Source: CAZQEC01 sp964591565 (GTDB taxonomy: Bacteria; Patescibacteriota; UBA1384; CAJBMM01). Taken from it: a DNA stretch of 17,335 nucleotides. Both the position numbers and the translations under genes were made by a program. Positions 1-6,848 of the stretch are shown in pieces. Under the pieces are notes generated by a model. That model saw only the letters and a list, made by a program, of their open reading frames with translations. It was not told the DNA's origin and did no database searches. Numbering within the stretch: the first letter of the stretch is position 1; each line of letters starts with the position of its first letter. Location of the stretch: positions 1 through 17,335 of the forward strand of contig CAZQEC010000024.1 of the NCBI GenBank assembly GCA_964591565.1, read 5' to 3'.

Positions 1-1893
1 CAGGGATTGAATTTGACCTCGTTTTGAGTTTAGATCACCAATGACATCTCCCATAAAGTCTTCGGGTGTTATAACTTCAACTTTCATAATCGGTTCTAAA
101 ATTGTTGGATTTGCCCGTTTGACCGCTTCCTGCAGGGCCATTGAGCCGGCAATTTGAAACGCCATTTCGCTCGAGTCAACATCGTGAAACGTCCCATCAT
201 ATAAAGTGACGCATAAGCCCTCAACTGGGTATCCGGCAATAATACCGCGCTCCATCGCCTCTTTGACCCCTTTTTCAACGGCCGGAATGTATTCTTTCGG
301 AATAGATCCGCCCACTATCTTATTTTCAAAATCTAGTCCAACGCCAGTTTCGTTTGGCTTAACTCGAATGTAAACGTGGCCATATTGCCCACGACCACCG
401 GATTGACGAATAAATTTGCCCTCTTGCTCTACTTCGGCGCGGATTGTCTCTTTATATGCCACCTGCGGCTTGCCAGAGGTTACTTCGACTTTGAATTCGC
501 GCTTCATGCGATCAACAATAATCTCCAAATGCAACTCGCCCATACCCGAGAGAATAGTTTGACCTGTTTCATGATCTGATTTAACTTTTAGAGTTGGGTC
601 TTCATCAACTAGCCTGGAAATGGCGATGCCCATTTTCTCTTGATCTTGTTTGGTTTTTGGCTCAACCGCCATCGAAATAACTGGTTCTGGGAAGGTAATG
701 TTTTCCAGTCGCACCAAGTGTGATGGGTCACAAATAGTGTCTCCGGTGCGAGTGGCTTTTAATCCGACCGCCGCCGCAATGTCGCCTGCGTAAACTTCAT
801 TAACATCTTCACGATGATTAGCGTGCAAGCGCAAAATGCGCCCGATTCGCTCTTTTTCACCGTTAGTGGTGTTCATTACGTAAGACCCCGATGTTAAAAC
901 TCCACGATAAACTCGGAAAAAGATTAATTTTCCGACAAAAGGATCCGCCGCTACTTTGAATGCTAACGCCACAAACGGCTTGTCGTCCTCTGGTAGTATG
1001 GTAAGCTCTGTTTCGGTTTTGGTTTCATGGGCAATCACTGCTTTGGCATCTAAGGGAGATGGCAGATATTCAACAATGCCATCAAGCAAAGTTTCCACTA
1101 TGACGCCCCGTCCATCGCCACCTAATACGGCGTAAAAATCGCCTTTTAAGACGCTTTTGCGAATGGCGGATTTTAATTCATCTACAGTTAGTTCTTGGCC
1201 CGATAAGTATTTTTCCATCGCCGAATCATCGGCTTCAACCGCTTTTTCAATTAGTTCAGTGCGATATTTTTCAACTTGTGCACTCATATTGGACGGAATT
1301 TCGGTCTCGACCAAGTTTTTGTCTTTATAGTCGCCGTATTTATAGGCCTTCATTGCCACTATATCTACAATACCATTAATTGATTGCTCAAAACCGATTG
1401 GTAGTTGAATTGGGTATGCGTGCGCTGACAATCGTTCGCGTATTGAGGTGAGCGATTTATAAAAATCGCCACCAGTTTGATTAATTTTATTAATAAAACA
1501 AATGCGCGGCACCTGATATTTATCGGCTTGACGCCAAACCGTTTCGGATTGTGGCTCAACGCCCATTTTACCGTCAAAAACGACCACCGCGCCATCGAGT
1601 ACGCGCAAACTGCGCTCTACTTCTACCGTAAAATCTACGTGTCCGGGTGTGTCAATAATGTTGATACGATGATCTTTCCAAAAACAGGTGGTAGCGGCGG
1701 CGGTAATGGTAATGCCACGTTCGCGCTCTTGCTCCATCCAGTCCATTGTCGCCTCACCCTGGTGCACTTCACCAATTTTATGCACGCGACCAGTGCGGTA
1801 CAAAATACCCTCGGTAACGGTAGTTTTGCCCGCATCAATGTGAGCAATGGTGCCAAAGTTGCGCGTGTTGGCTAATGAGTATTCACGTGGCAT
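1..1893 (-). CDS. fusA: Elongation factor G, C-terminus cut by window edge
   Basis: Translational GTPase that drives ribosomal translocation and, with RRF, ribosome recycling in the cytoplasm. The frame opens with MPREYSLANTRNFGTIAHID and gives 631 codons before the window ends, so only about 60-70 residues of domain V are missing. Visible motifs are G1 AHIDAGKTT, the switch I region RERGITIT, G3 DTPGHVDF, and domain IV ending in MGDVIGDLNSKRGQIQSL. G4 reads NKIN where NKxD is expected, and the G5 region reads VLGGDGRGV where EF-G usually has a GSA-type motif. Both changes were checked codon by codon. The start is supported by AGGAG eight bases upstream. Its usual neighbour rpsG lies 8.7 kb away, with an accessory block in between. 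Identity is very secure; the nucleotide specificity implied by the altered motifs is unknown. Confidence 0.97.
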   Translation of the reverse strand, partial: MPREYSLANTRNFGTIAHIDAGKTTVTEGILYRTGRVHKIGEVHQGEATMDWMEQERERGITITAAATTCFWKDHRINIIDTPGHVDFTVEVERSLRVLDGAVVVFDGKMGVEPQSETVWRQADKYQVPRICFINKINQTGGDFYKSLTSIRERLSAHAYPIQLPIGFEQSINGIVDIVAMKAYKYGDYKDKNLVETEIPSNMSAQVEKYRTELIEKAVEADDSAMEKYLSGQELTVDELKSAIRKSVLKGDFYAVLGGDGRGVIVETLLDGIVEYLPSPLDAKAVIAHETKTETELTILPEDDKPFVALAFKVAADPFVGKLIFFRVYRGVLTSGSYVMNTTNGEKERIGRILRLHANHREDVNEVYAGDIAAAVGLKATRTGDTICDPSHLVRLENITFPEPVISMAVEPKTKQDQEKMGIAISRLVDEDPTLKVKSDHETGQTILSGMGELHLEIIVDRMKREFKVEVTSGKPQVAYKETIRAEVEQEGKFIRQSGGRGQYGHVYIRVKPNETGVGLDFENKIVGGSIPKEYIPAVEKGVKEAMERGIIAGYPVEGLCVTLYDGTFHDVDSSEMAFQIAGSMALQEAVKRANPTILEPIMKVEVITPEDFMGDVIGDLNSKRGQIQSL

Positions 1894-1901
1894 AAAATGA
1901 T

Positions 1902-1946
1902 CTCCTGTACATAAAAATAAACCTCTTCAGTCCAGAATTCATTATA
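1902..1946 (-). promoter_or_regulatory. fusA promoter -10 box and Shine-Dalgarno site
   Basis: On the minus strand a perfect TATAAT lies at 1946-1941, about 48 bases before the fusA start. AGGAG lies at 1906-1902 with eight bases to the ATG. No good -35 hexamer is visible 16-18 bases further up; the best is near TTCCGT, inside a heptamer repeat. A separate promoter makes sense because fusA is detached from rpsG here. Confidence 0.55.
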
Positions 1947-1959
1947 ACACGATCAGTCA

Positions 1960-2001
1960 GAAAACGGAAGACGGACGGGCGACAGAGGACTGAGGACATA
2001 T
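1960..2001. repeat. Heptamer-periodic array A (six units)
   Basis: Six consecutive 7-base units on the plus strand all begin with GA, for example GAAGACG at 1967, GACAGAG at 1981 and GACTGAG at 1988. The units are degenerate but their register is exact. The array lies just upstream of the fusA -10 box and covers the likely -35 region. It codes for nothing plausible. Confidence 0.7.
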
Positions 2002-2042
2002 AATATAATACTCGCGTGGAGATTGAATAAAAAATTATATTG

Positions 2043-2077
2043 TTCCTCCCTGATACCTAATACGCTATACCTGATAC
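2043..2077. repeat. Heptamer-periodic array B (five units)
   Basis: Starting at 2043 the plus strand reads as 7-base units: TTCCTCC, then CTGATAC, CTAATAC, a diverged GCTATAC, and CTGATAC again. The array lies six bases beyond the pilin stop codon. Read on the minus strand the units are of the GTATCAG / GTATTAG type, which recur in array C upstream of the same gene. Confidence 0.7.
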
Positions 2078-2082
2078 CGACT

Positions 2083-2709
2083 TCAATTCGTCTCAACACA
2101 AGATTCTGGAATTTCCGGGATTGCTGGCGGCGTAGGCAAGCGACAACCAACGCCATACAAATTGGGATAGTTTTGATTAAAATTCCCGAGCTTATAAGTA
2201 TCCCAAATTGGTGTGGCTCTAAATAGCACTTTATATTTGCCTTCTTTGGCTACATCGCCACCGTTTCTATCTGCATCATTTGTGTTTTCTAACGCCGCCC
2301 ATAATGAATATGCGATCGGGTTAGCAGAATTAACTTCGTATGCATACACATTACCTTTATTGGACACTGTCCACGGGTGTTCACCGACACATTTACCACG
2401 CGGATCAGTTGGCAAAATGGTCAGATAATTGGCAAGTTGCGACTGCAAACTGGTCCAGTTAACTAAACTATCACCGGAAATACAATCTGCAAAATCGGTG
2501 TTAGTAGGCGCACTAAGTTTAGGATAAACACCCTTATCGCGCTTAAAAAGAGACATTGCCACTTTAACCGATTGCAAATCTACCTTACGCCGACTATCGC
2601 GCGCCCGTACTTTAGAACCATTAAATGAATTAAGACCAATGCTGGCCAAAATGCCAATAACGACAATTACGACCAGAAGTTCAATGATACTGAAGCTTCT
2701 TTTTTTCAT
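2083..2709 (-). CDS. Type IV pilin-like protein
   Basis: Likely a type IV pilin or pseudopilin subunit, exported to the membrane, cleaved by a prepilin peptidase and assembled into a surface filament. From the chosen ATG the protein is 208 residues. It begins with a short basic leader (MKKRS) followed by FSIIELLVVIVVIGILASIG. This is the class III signal with Glu at mature position 5 and a hydrophobic helix of about 20 residues; position -1 is Ser rather than the commoner Gly. The remainder is a soluble domain with four cysteines, near DCIS, GKCVGE, GVGCRL and ESCVE, which may form disulfides. A TTG 27 bases upstream would add nine residues and spoil the short leader, so I prefer the ATG at 2709. 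No Shine-Dalgarno site is evident and no other pilus gene is in the window. Family call strong; exact filament role unknown. Confidence 0.88.
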   Translation of the reverse strand: MKKRSFSIIELLVVIVVIGILASIGLNSFNGSKVRARDSRRKVDLQSVKVAMSLFKRDKGVYPKLSAPTNTDFADCISGDSLVNWTSLQSQLANYLTILPTDPRGKCVGEHPWTVSNKGNVYAYEVNSANPIAYSLWAALENTNDADRNGGDVAKEGKYKVLFRATPIWDTYKLGNFNQNYPNLYGVGCRLPTPPAIPEIPESCVETN

Positions 2710-2733
2710 ATACTTATTGTAACGAATGAACCG

Positions 2734-2845
2734 CAAGTAGCAAGTGGCATTAGAAGTATAAGGTATTATGTATCAGGTATTAGGGGAATACAAAGTAATT
2801 TTCAATTTTCAATTTTCAGTGAATTACCAATTACACAATTATCAG
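2734..2845. repeat. Heptamer-periodic array C (about sixteen units)
   Basis: This 112-base stretch upstream of the pilin gene reads as 7-base units in one register while the unit itself changes. It begins with CAAGTAG then CAAGTGG at 2734, moves to GGTATTA (2762 and 2776) with TGTATCA between them, then AATTTTC three times at 2797-2817, and ends with degenerate TACCAAT-like units. The register holds exactly over at least the first twelve units and more loosely after that. No gene or RNA is seen in it. Confidence 0.75.
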
Positions 2846-2872
2846 GAGGAGTATTAAATATAATAGTAGCTT

Positions 2873-2896
2873 AACTACTCAATGCGTTGGGGCGTT
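2873..2896. repeat. Left copy of 24-bp direct repeat bounding the accessory block
   Basis: Reads AACTACTCA, two variable bases (AT), then GCGTTGGGGCGTT. The other copy is at 10181-10204 in the same orientation and differs only at two bases (22 of 24 identical). This copy lies five bases beyond the stop of the winged-helix gene, so the two copies bracket the accessory genes closely. A pair this similar is not expected by chance in 17 kb. It could be an integration footprint or an interspersed repeat; no recombinase gene is present. Confidence 0.7.
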
Positions 2897-2901
2897 TGAA
2901 A

Positions 2902-3210
2902 CTATTTACCAGTTGCTACCTTGTAACTAACACTTCTGCCCATCGTGCCGATTTGGGTTAAATGACCGCTTTTTTCGAGTTCATTTAGGTAACGGCCAAC
3001 GGTCGAGTCGGACACTTTGAGTAAGTTTTGCAGTTCGTCGTTCGTAACTACATCTTTGCCGTCAATGAATTCAATCGCCTTTTTGATGTTTGCCTGATGC
3101 TCAAGCGCCATCTTTTCCGTTAGCGATTCCGCATTAGCGGGTGTGCGTTTGACCAAGTAGCCAACCATGAAACCAACTACCGCGCCAATGACGAGCCAAA
3201 GTATGTTCAT
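2902..3210 (-). CDS. Membrane-anchored winged-helix protein
   Basis: A 102-residue protein with one N-terminal hydrophobic segment (about residues 3-20, ILWLVIGAVVGFMVGYLV), a positive flank, a short linker, and a C-terminal helix-turn-helix of winged type at about 50-98 (VVTNDELQNLLKVSDSTVGR followed by YLNELEKSGHL). This layout suggests a DNA-binding domain tethered to the inner face of the membrane, or simply a small wHTH protein with a signal anchor. It is the last gene of the accessory block, nine bases after a 44-residue frame that is itself coupled to the ATPase gene, so co-transcription is likely. No clear Shine-Dalgarno site. The target and role (regulator of the island or unrelated) cannot be told from sequence. 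Confidence 0.75.
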   Translation of the reverse strand: MNILWLVIGAVVGFMVGYLVKRTPANAESLTEKMALEHQANIKKAIEFIDGKDVVTNDELQNLLKVSDSTVGRYLNELEKSGHLTQIGTMGRSVSYKVATGK

Positions 3211-3219
3211 GAGTTAATT

Positions 3220-3354
3220 TTATAGCACATTGCTATTCTGATCAACTAGTTTGCGTCCACGTTCCTTACGGTCCAATTTCTGGCTCATGCAAAACTTCCC
3301 GCTCAAATTGGCCAAAACTTTAAACGCTTCTTGCTCAACTTTATCTTCGGTCAT
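3220..3354 (-). pseudogene. 44-residue coupled frame, possible HsdR N-terminal remnant
   Basis: The ATG overlaps the ATPase stop codon as ATGA. The frame begins MTEDKVEQEAFKVLANLSGK and stops after 44 residues. The opening pattern (acidic TED, then EQEAxxxL, then a leucine-glycine turn) resembles the extreme N-terminus of type I restriction subunits (HsdR), where OLD-like or other ATPases are sometimes found between hsdS and hsdR. The rest does not resemble HsdR. It may be a broken hsdR start or a genuine small protein translated by coupling. Existence of the frame is seen directly; the HsdR link is inference from my memory of the family. Confidence 0.45.
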
Positions 3355-4655
3355 ATTTTTAGCTCCAAGGCTTTTTCTATTGGTTGTATTAGCTCGACAA
3401 GATTTTTAAGGTCAGACTCTATCAAAACGGCAGACAATTGATTAGAGATCTCAGTCTTTAGTTCCTTTAACTGGTTATAATCATCTTTCAAATCTACAAT
3501 CTTTTGTAAATCTACATTCTTTTTTCTTCCAGCTCTAATGTATAAGTCGTCTGGCATGTATTGTTCCATACTATTTTCCGGTAATTCGAATAACCGATCG
3601 CCGATATTATACCTTAGCTCATCAACAGTTGGCTGTGTTTGCGTATTTGGCTTATCCACCAACACAACCACCTTGTCCTTATAGAAAGATTCCTTATTCA
3701 CATATGGAGTAAGGCATGATTCAAACGCGAGCCTGTAATTGTCTGCACCCGCAACACTCCTTGCGGATATTATGCTTAAATCCCAACTATTAGTACCTTT
3801 TAGTTCGCATATTTTTTGAATGACAACTTGATCGGATGATCCCTCAACAACAATAAAATTTTTTGGGAACAATAAATCCTCCGGGCTCGCACCCAATAAC
3901 TTATATACGATATCATAAAGTTCAATGTCTGACTGAAGTGGCTTGACTTCAACATTTCCCGCTTCTTTAGTTACGATATAGTTCGAACCTATATTTTGAC
4001 GATTTAAAAAAAGGTGCGAATGTGTAGTTACAACTATGTTTTTATTTTTTGATGCCTCGTATAACATGTTGCGAACATATTTTTGAATTGACGGTTCTAT
4101 AGATTGTTCGGGTTCGTCAATCAATAGAAATTTGATGTTTGGATCAGTTAGTGCAGCAATTATGGGAAGCACTGTCCGCAATCCTGAACCGTGGCGACCA
4201 ATACCAATACCGTCGATAATCAATTGGTTGCCAGCCATAATATTTATATTGGAAAAACCGAGTTTCTTGAGTAGCTCGTCGCTGGAATTTAGTTGAGTTC
4301 GTTGACTGTGATTGGAGATTAATAATTTAAAAGCAGTTTGGCTACTATGTGTTGGTACAGAATAGATAATAGGGGCAGTCTGAAGTTGATTGTAAATATT
4401 AGTATTGTATTGCTCGAGAGTGTTACCACCAACCTCATGAGTTGGCTCGACGAATATTCTTTCTGGCAATAATAGGCATATTTGGTTGTTAAATGGTTCA
4501 TTTGATTCAATTAGTGACTTGAAAATAAATTGTAATAATGTGGATTTGCCAGCGTCATTCTTACCGACAAGAACTGTATAACCCTCTGGTATGTCAAAGG
4601 TAAACTCTCCCTTAAGTGCCCCGTATGGAGCTTGTGATGGAACACTAAAATTCAT
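3351..4655 (-). CDS. OLD-like ATPase with C-terminal TOPRIM domain
   Basis: A 434-residue ABC-type ATPase of the OLD (overcoming lysogenization defect) kind, which combines a DNA-processing ATPase with a TOPRIM nuclease and usually serves in phage defence. Visible motifs are Walker A GKNDAGKST (31-39), signature-like GRHGSGLR (153-160), Walker B FLLIDEPEQ (from 176), H-loop TTHSH (210-214), and then TOPRIM elements IVVEGSSD (Glu271, Asp275) and VVLVDKP (Asp334). The start is the ATG at 4655, which has a strong GGGAGG eight bases upstream. A TTG 45 bases further up would remove that logic. A short upstream frame and a short downstream frame each overlap it by ATGA, so it sits inside a coupled operon. 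It follows the type II methyltransferase by about 180 bases. Family call confident; whether it is active or partners with neighbours is unknown. Confidence 0.85.
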   Translation of the reverse strand: MNFSVPSQAPYGALKGEFTFDIPEGYTVLVGKNDAGKSTLLQFIFKSLIESNEPFNNQICLLLPERIFVEPTHEVGGNTLEQYNTNIYNQLQTAPIIYSVPTHSSQTAFKLLISNHSQRTQLNSSDELLKKLGFSNINIMAGNQLIIDGIGIGRHGSGLRTVLPIIAALTDPNIKFLLIDEPEQSIEPSIQKYVRNMLYEASKNKNIVVTTHSHLFLNRQNIGSNYIVTKEAGNVEVKPLQSDIELYDIVYKLLGASPEDLLFPKNFIVVEGSSDQVVIQKICELKGTNSWDLSIISARSVAGADNYRLAFESCLTPYVNKESFYKDKVVVLVDKPNTQTQPTVDELRYNIGDRLFELPENSMEQYMPDDLYIRAGRKKNVDLQKIVDLKDDYNQLKELKTEISNQLSAVLIESDLKNLVELIQPIEKALELKI

Positions 4656-4741
4656 ATTTCGATCCTCCCAGAAATTAATCGTGGCAAATGTGAGTCGCAA
4701 GTATGATTCAACACCTCATGTTCAACTATATATTCACTCAT
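4652..4741 (-). pseudogene. 29-codon frame resembling an HsdS C-terminal end
   Basis: A short frame runs into the ATPase start, ending in ATGA. Its last residues, NHTCDSHLPRLISGRIEI, match the pattern typical of the C-terminus of type I specificity subunits (T-R-D, then LLPRLISGxI, then a final acidic or hydrophobic pair). The Arg and Leu expected before Asp-Ser and Leu-Pro are Cys and His here, as single-base decay could produce. A stop codon lies just upstream in the same frame, so only the tail survives. It also contains the ATPase Shine-Dalgarno site, which would explain its retention. The pattern match is by eye. It could instead be a leader peptide. Confidence 0.5.
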
Positions 4742-4757
4742 AATTTTGATTTATCAA
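4729..4757 (-). promoter_or_regulatory. Possible promoter for the ATPase gene
   Basis: On the minus strand TTGATA (4757-4752) is followed after 17 bases by AATATA (4734-4729). The -35 match is good and the -10 match weak, in a very AT-rich stretch where chance matches are common. If real it would start an mRNA about 65 bases before the ATPase gene and uncouple it from the methyltransferase. Confidence 0.22.
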
Positions 4758-4833
4758 TATCCAATTCATACATTGCTTAATAGATTTTAATAATATTTTT
4801 TATAATGAATTATTAGTTTTGATATTTTGTACG

Positions 4834-5877
4834 CTAATTATAAACAAAACTGCGCTTAAATTCTCTTTGAGAGATTTTGCTATGTTTTGGAGTGTTGAAA
4901 CGATCTAAATCTTCTTTTATTTTTCTAGCCAAGTGAAAAGCAAAGTTTACAGCAACAGCATTACCTATCATTTTATACCCATCAGCAATGTCTCGATATT
5001 TGAAAATAAAGTCATCAGGAAAAGTTTGAATTCTGGCACATTCTCTGACAGAAAGACGCCGATATTTGTGCTCTTCACCCGGAACAAAAATTCTTTTATT
5101 TTGTTCAACGAATTTCATTTTTGGTGCTTGTGGGTGAATAGGTGCGTGGCGTCCACCCGCTTGAATTGTAAATGATGGTTCGTCCCAACACCTCACGCGA
5201 TTTCGGGACATATATATGGTTGAAAATTCTCCGTTCATATATTCATGGTTTGGAATAATAAGATCAGCTCCATTAGTTTTATTTCCATCTTTAGCCGGTT
5301 TTGCTAGTCGTAAATCATATATAGCATCCTTAAGTGTTGGCTTATATTTTTGTGGATCCGGAAATTCAAACTTTATTCCCAATTTGTTATTATAACCAAC
5401 AATTATTACTCTAAGTCGATCCTGTGGCACATCATAATCGCTGGCGTTTAATAATTTGCAAGATATTATGTAACCAGCATTTTCAAATTCCTTGATAATG
5501 TTTGAAAATGCCACTTTGTGTTTAGGATGAAGAATGCCCGAAACATTTTCTGCTAAGAAAAAAGCTGGCTGTTTCTTCTTGAGAATGCGGATATAATCAT
5601 AAAATAATTGACCTCTCTCATCATTTATCCCACGTCCAGCACCTGCTTCACTCCAACTTTGGCATGGCGGTCCACCAATAATTCCATCAACATCTGGAAT
5701 TTCGGAAGCATGTACATTAACAATGCTTCTCTTGTCTAATTTTGCTTTTGGAAAATTATATTCAAATGTTTCCCAAATGGAAACATCAAATTCATTTGCC
5801 CAAATTACATCAAATTTGGCTTTTTCAAAACCGAGATCTAACCCACCGGCACCTGTAAATAATGAAGCTAATTTCAT
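4834..5877 (-). CDS. DNA (cytosine-5) methyltransferase, GGCC type
   Basis: The modification partner of the type II system; it should transfer a methyl group from S-adenosylmethionine to carbon 5 of a cytosine in GGCC. Of 347 residues, the ordered motifs are I LFTGAGGLDLGFE (6-18), IV GGPPCQSWSEAG with catalytic Cys72, VI AENV (109-112), VIII QDRLRVI (from 152), IX RRLSVRECARIQTFPDDF, and X GYKMIGNAVAVN. The target-recognition stretch SRNRVRCWDEPSFTIQAGGR followed by HPQAP closely matches what I know of M.HaeIII and M.NgoPII, both GGCC enzymes. Length is normal and no motif is missing. The ATG follows the endonuclease stop by one base, so translation is coupled. Family call very strong; GGCC specificity is inferred from the recognition stretch and the partner. 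Confidence 0.93.
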   Translation of the reverse strand: MKLASLFTGAGGLDLGFEKAKFDVIWANEFDVSIWETFEYNFPKAKLDKRSIVNVHASEIPDVDGIIGGPPCQSWSEAGAGRGINDERGQLFYDYIRILKKKQPAFFLAENVSGILHPKHKVAFSNIIKEFENAGYIISCKLLNASDYDVPQDRLRVIIVGYNNKLGIKFEFPDPQKYKPTLKDAIYDLRLAKPAKDGNKTNGADLIIPNHEYMNGEFSTIYMSRNRVRCWDEPSFTIQAGGRHAPIHPQAPKMKFVEQNKRIFVPGEEHKYRRLSVRECARIQTFPDDFIFKYRDIADGYKMIGNAVAVNFAFHLARKIKEDLDRFNTPKHSKISQREFKRSFVYN

Positions 5878-5878
5878 A

Positions 5879-6727
5879 CTATTTTCTAAACCTTAATAGT
5901 TTTGCCTGCAGTAATTTTGCAGGGTTATTTGGCGATTTAATATTGATATCTTCTATCAAAAAATTATTGCTAACTAAACTTTCAAGCCTTTTCCGATCTA
6001 TTTCTGGGAAAGCTAAGTATTTGTCTTTCAATAAAATCGCATTGACGACAAAATTAGTGTTTTGTTCATTAATCACTACGTAATTAAACACCTTCATGGG
6101 ATTTTCAATGCCCCACATTCCACGGATTCGCAGGTAAGTTATCCCTAATGGATCAACTCGATTAACTCTGCCAAGTTCGATAGTTTTTGAAAATTCAACA
6201 TCTTGTAAATCATTGACGCCTTTTGAAATCTTATCTCGTATTCTCTCATAAACTTCTTGGTTTGCTGAATAGCAAGTGCCGTAAATAAACCATAATGCCT
6301 TGAGTTTACCCTCCTTTGTGACACCAACAGCATATACTAGGTCTTTCTCACGCCAATCTTCGCAGTTTCTGCAAGCATTCGTTATCATTGGATTATCAAT
6401 ATGTAGCTTGTTTTTAGGATATGAGCTATTTAGCGCAATTCCAGCACTTAGGCTTTCAATCTTTTTTACTTCTATTGCATCGCCACGCTTAATAATAAAA
6501 TCTGGTGGATTATTTTGATTTCCAATATAAGAAAAATATTTTCTGTGAATTTCATTTTTCTTTTCAAGATCAATTTCATTTAGTGAATTACAAAATAAAT
6601 CTTTGACATAAAGTTCCAAAGCATCACCCATACTATTTGCCCGATTGGCGGCACGATAACGAGTACCCAAATTTGTAATCGGGTTATTCACTAAGTTTGC
6701 AAATGCAACCAGTATATTTGTATCCAT
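5879..6727 (-). CDS. Type II restriction endonuclease, NgoPII family (GGCC)
   Basis: A 282-residue protein that I recognise as the NgoPII family of type II endonucleases, which cut GGCC. Family hallmarks include GNQNNPPDFIIKRGDAIEVK (69-88), the CRNCEDW stretch, and RVNRVDPLGITYLRIRGMWG. The nuclease core of PD-(D/E)xK type is visible as Pro-Asp76, then Glu86-Val-Lys88. Length is close to the family norm of about 280, with no frameshift. It is the first gene of the pair and is followed after one base by its methyltransferase. The ATG at 6727 has no clear Shine-Dalgarno site. AT-rich sequence and lack of internal GGCC sites fit horizontal arrival as a cassette. Specificity is from family knowledge, activity is untested. 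Confidence 0.9.
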   Translation of the reverse strand: MDTNILVAFANLVNNPITNLGTRYRAANRANSMGDALELYVKDLFCNSLNEIDLEKKNEIHRKYFSYIGNQNNPPDFIIKRGDAIEVKKIESLSAGIALNSSYPKNKLHIDNPMITNACRNCEDWREKDLVYAVGVTKEGKLKALWFIYGTCYSANQEVYERIRDKISKGVNDLQDVEFSKTIELGRVNRVDPLGITYLRIRGMWGIENPMKVFNYVVINEQNTNFVVNAILLKDKYLAFPEIDRKRLESLVSNNFLIEDINIKSPNNPAKLLQAKLLRFRK

Positions 6728-6782
6728 AATATTATCTTAATAAATCCTTAGCAATAACACGTTGGCAATGTTTATTAGTATA

Positions 6783-6848
6783 TCAGCATTTCATTACTGT
6801 AGCTATCTGGTCAAAAACATCTCGTTTTTCGTTGTCAGCTAGGTTCAT
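6783..6848 (-). pseudogene. 21-codon stub coupled to the HEPN gene
   Basis: The ATG overlaps the HEPN gene stop codon as ATGA and the frame reads MNLADNEKRDVFDQIATVMK before stopping one residue later. The first residues look like a normal protein N-terminus rather than random translation, but I do not recognise the family. It ends 55 bases before the endonuclease start, so it may be the surviving 5' end of a gene truncated when the restriction-modification cassette arrived. Too short for certainty. Confidence 0.35.

Noticed and set aside
1477..1875. 132-codon plus-strand frame opposite fusA, and many similar antisense frames over rpoB, rpoC and the methyltransferase
   Set aside because: They are shadows of well-identified genes on the other strand, with no family features and no ribosome-binding sites.
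2734..2845. Possible CRISPR array or tandem repeat locus
   Set aside because: Units are 7 bases with no spacers and the unit changes along the array. No Cas genes are present.
2873..2896. Integron attC site (GCGTTGGGGCGTT resembles part of an attC core)
   Set aside because: The required inverted core pair with GTTRRRY/RYYYAAC is not present and there is no integron integrase.
4656..4700. TTG start adding 15 residues to the ATPase
   Set aside because: The ATG at 4655 has a strong GGGAGG at ideal spacing. The extension has no ribosome-binding site.
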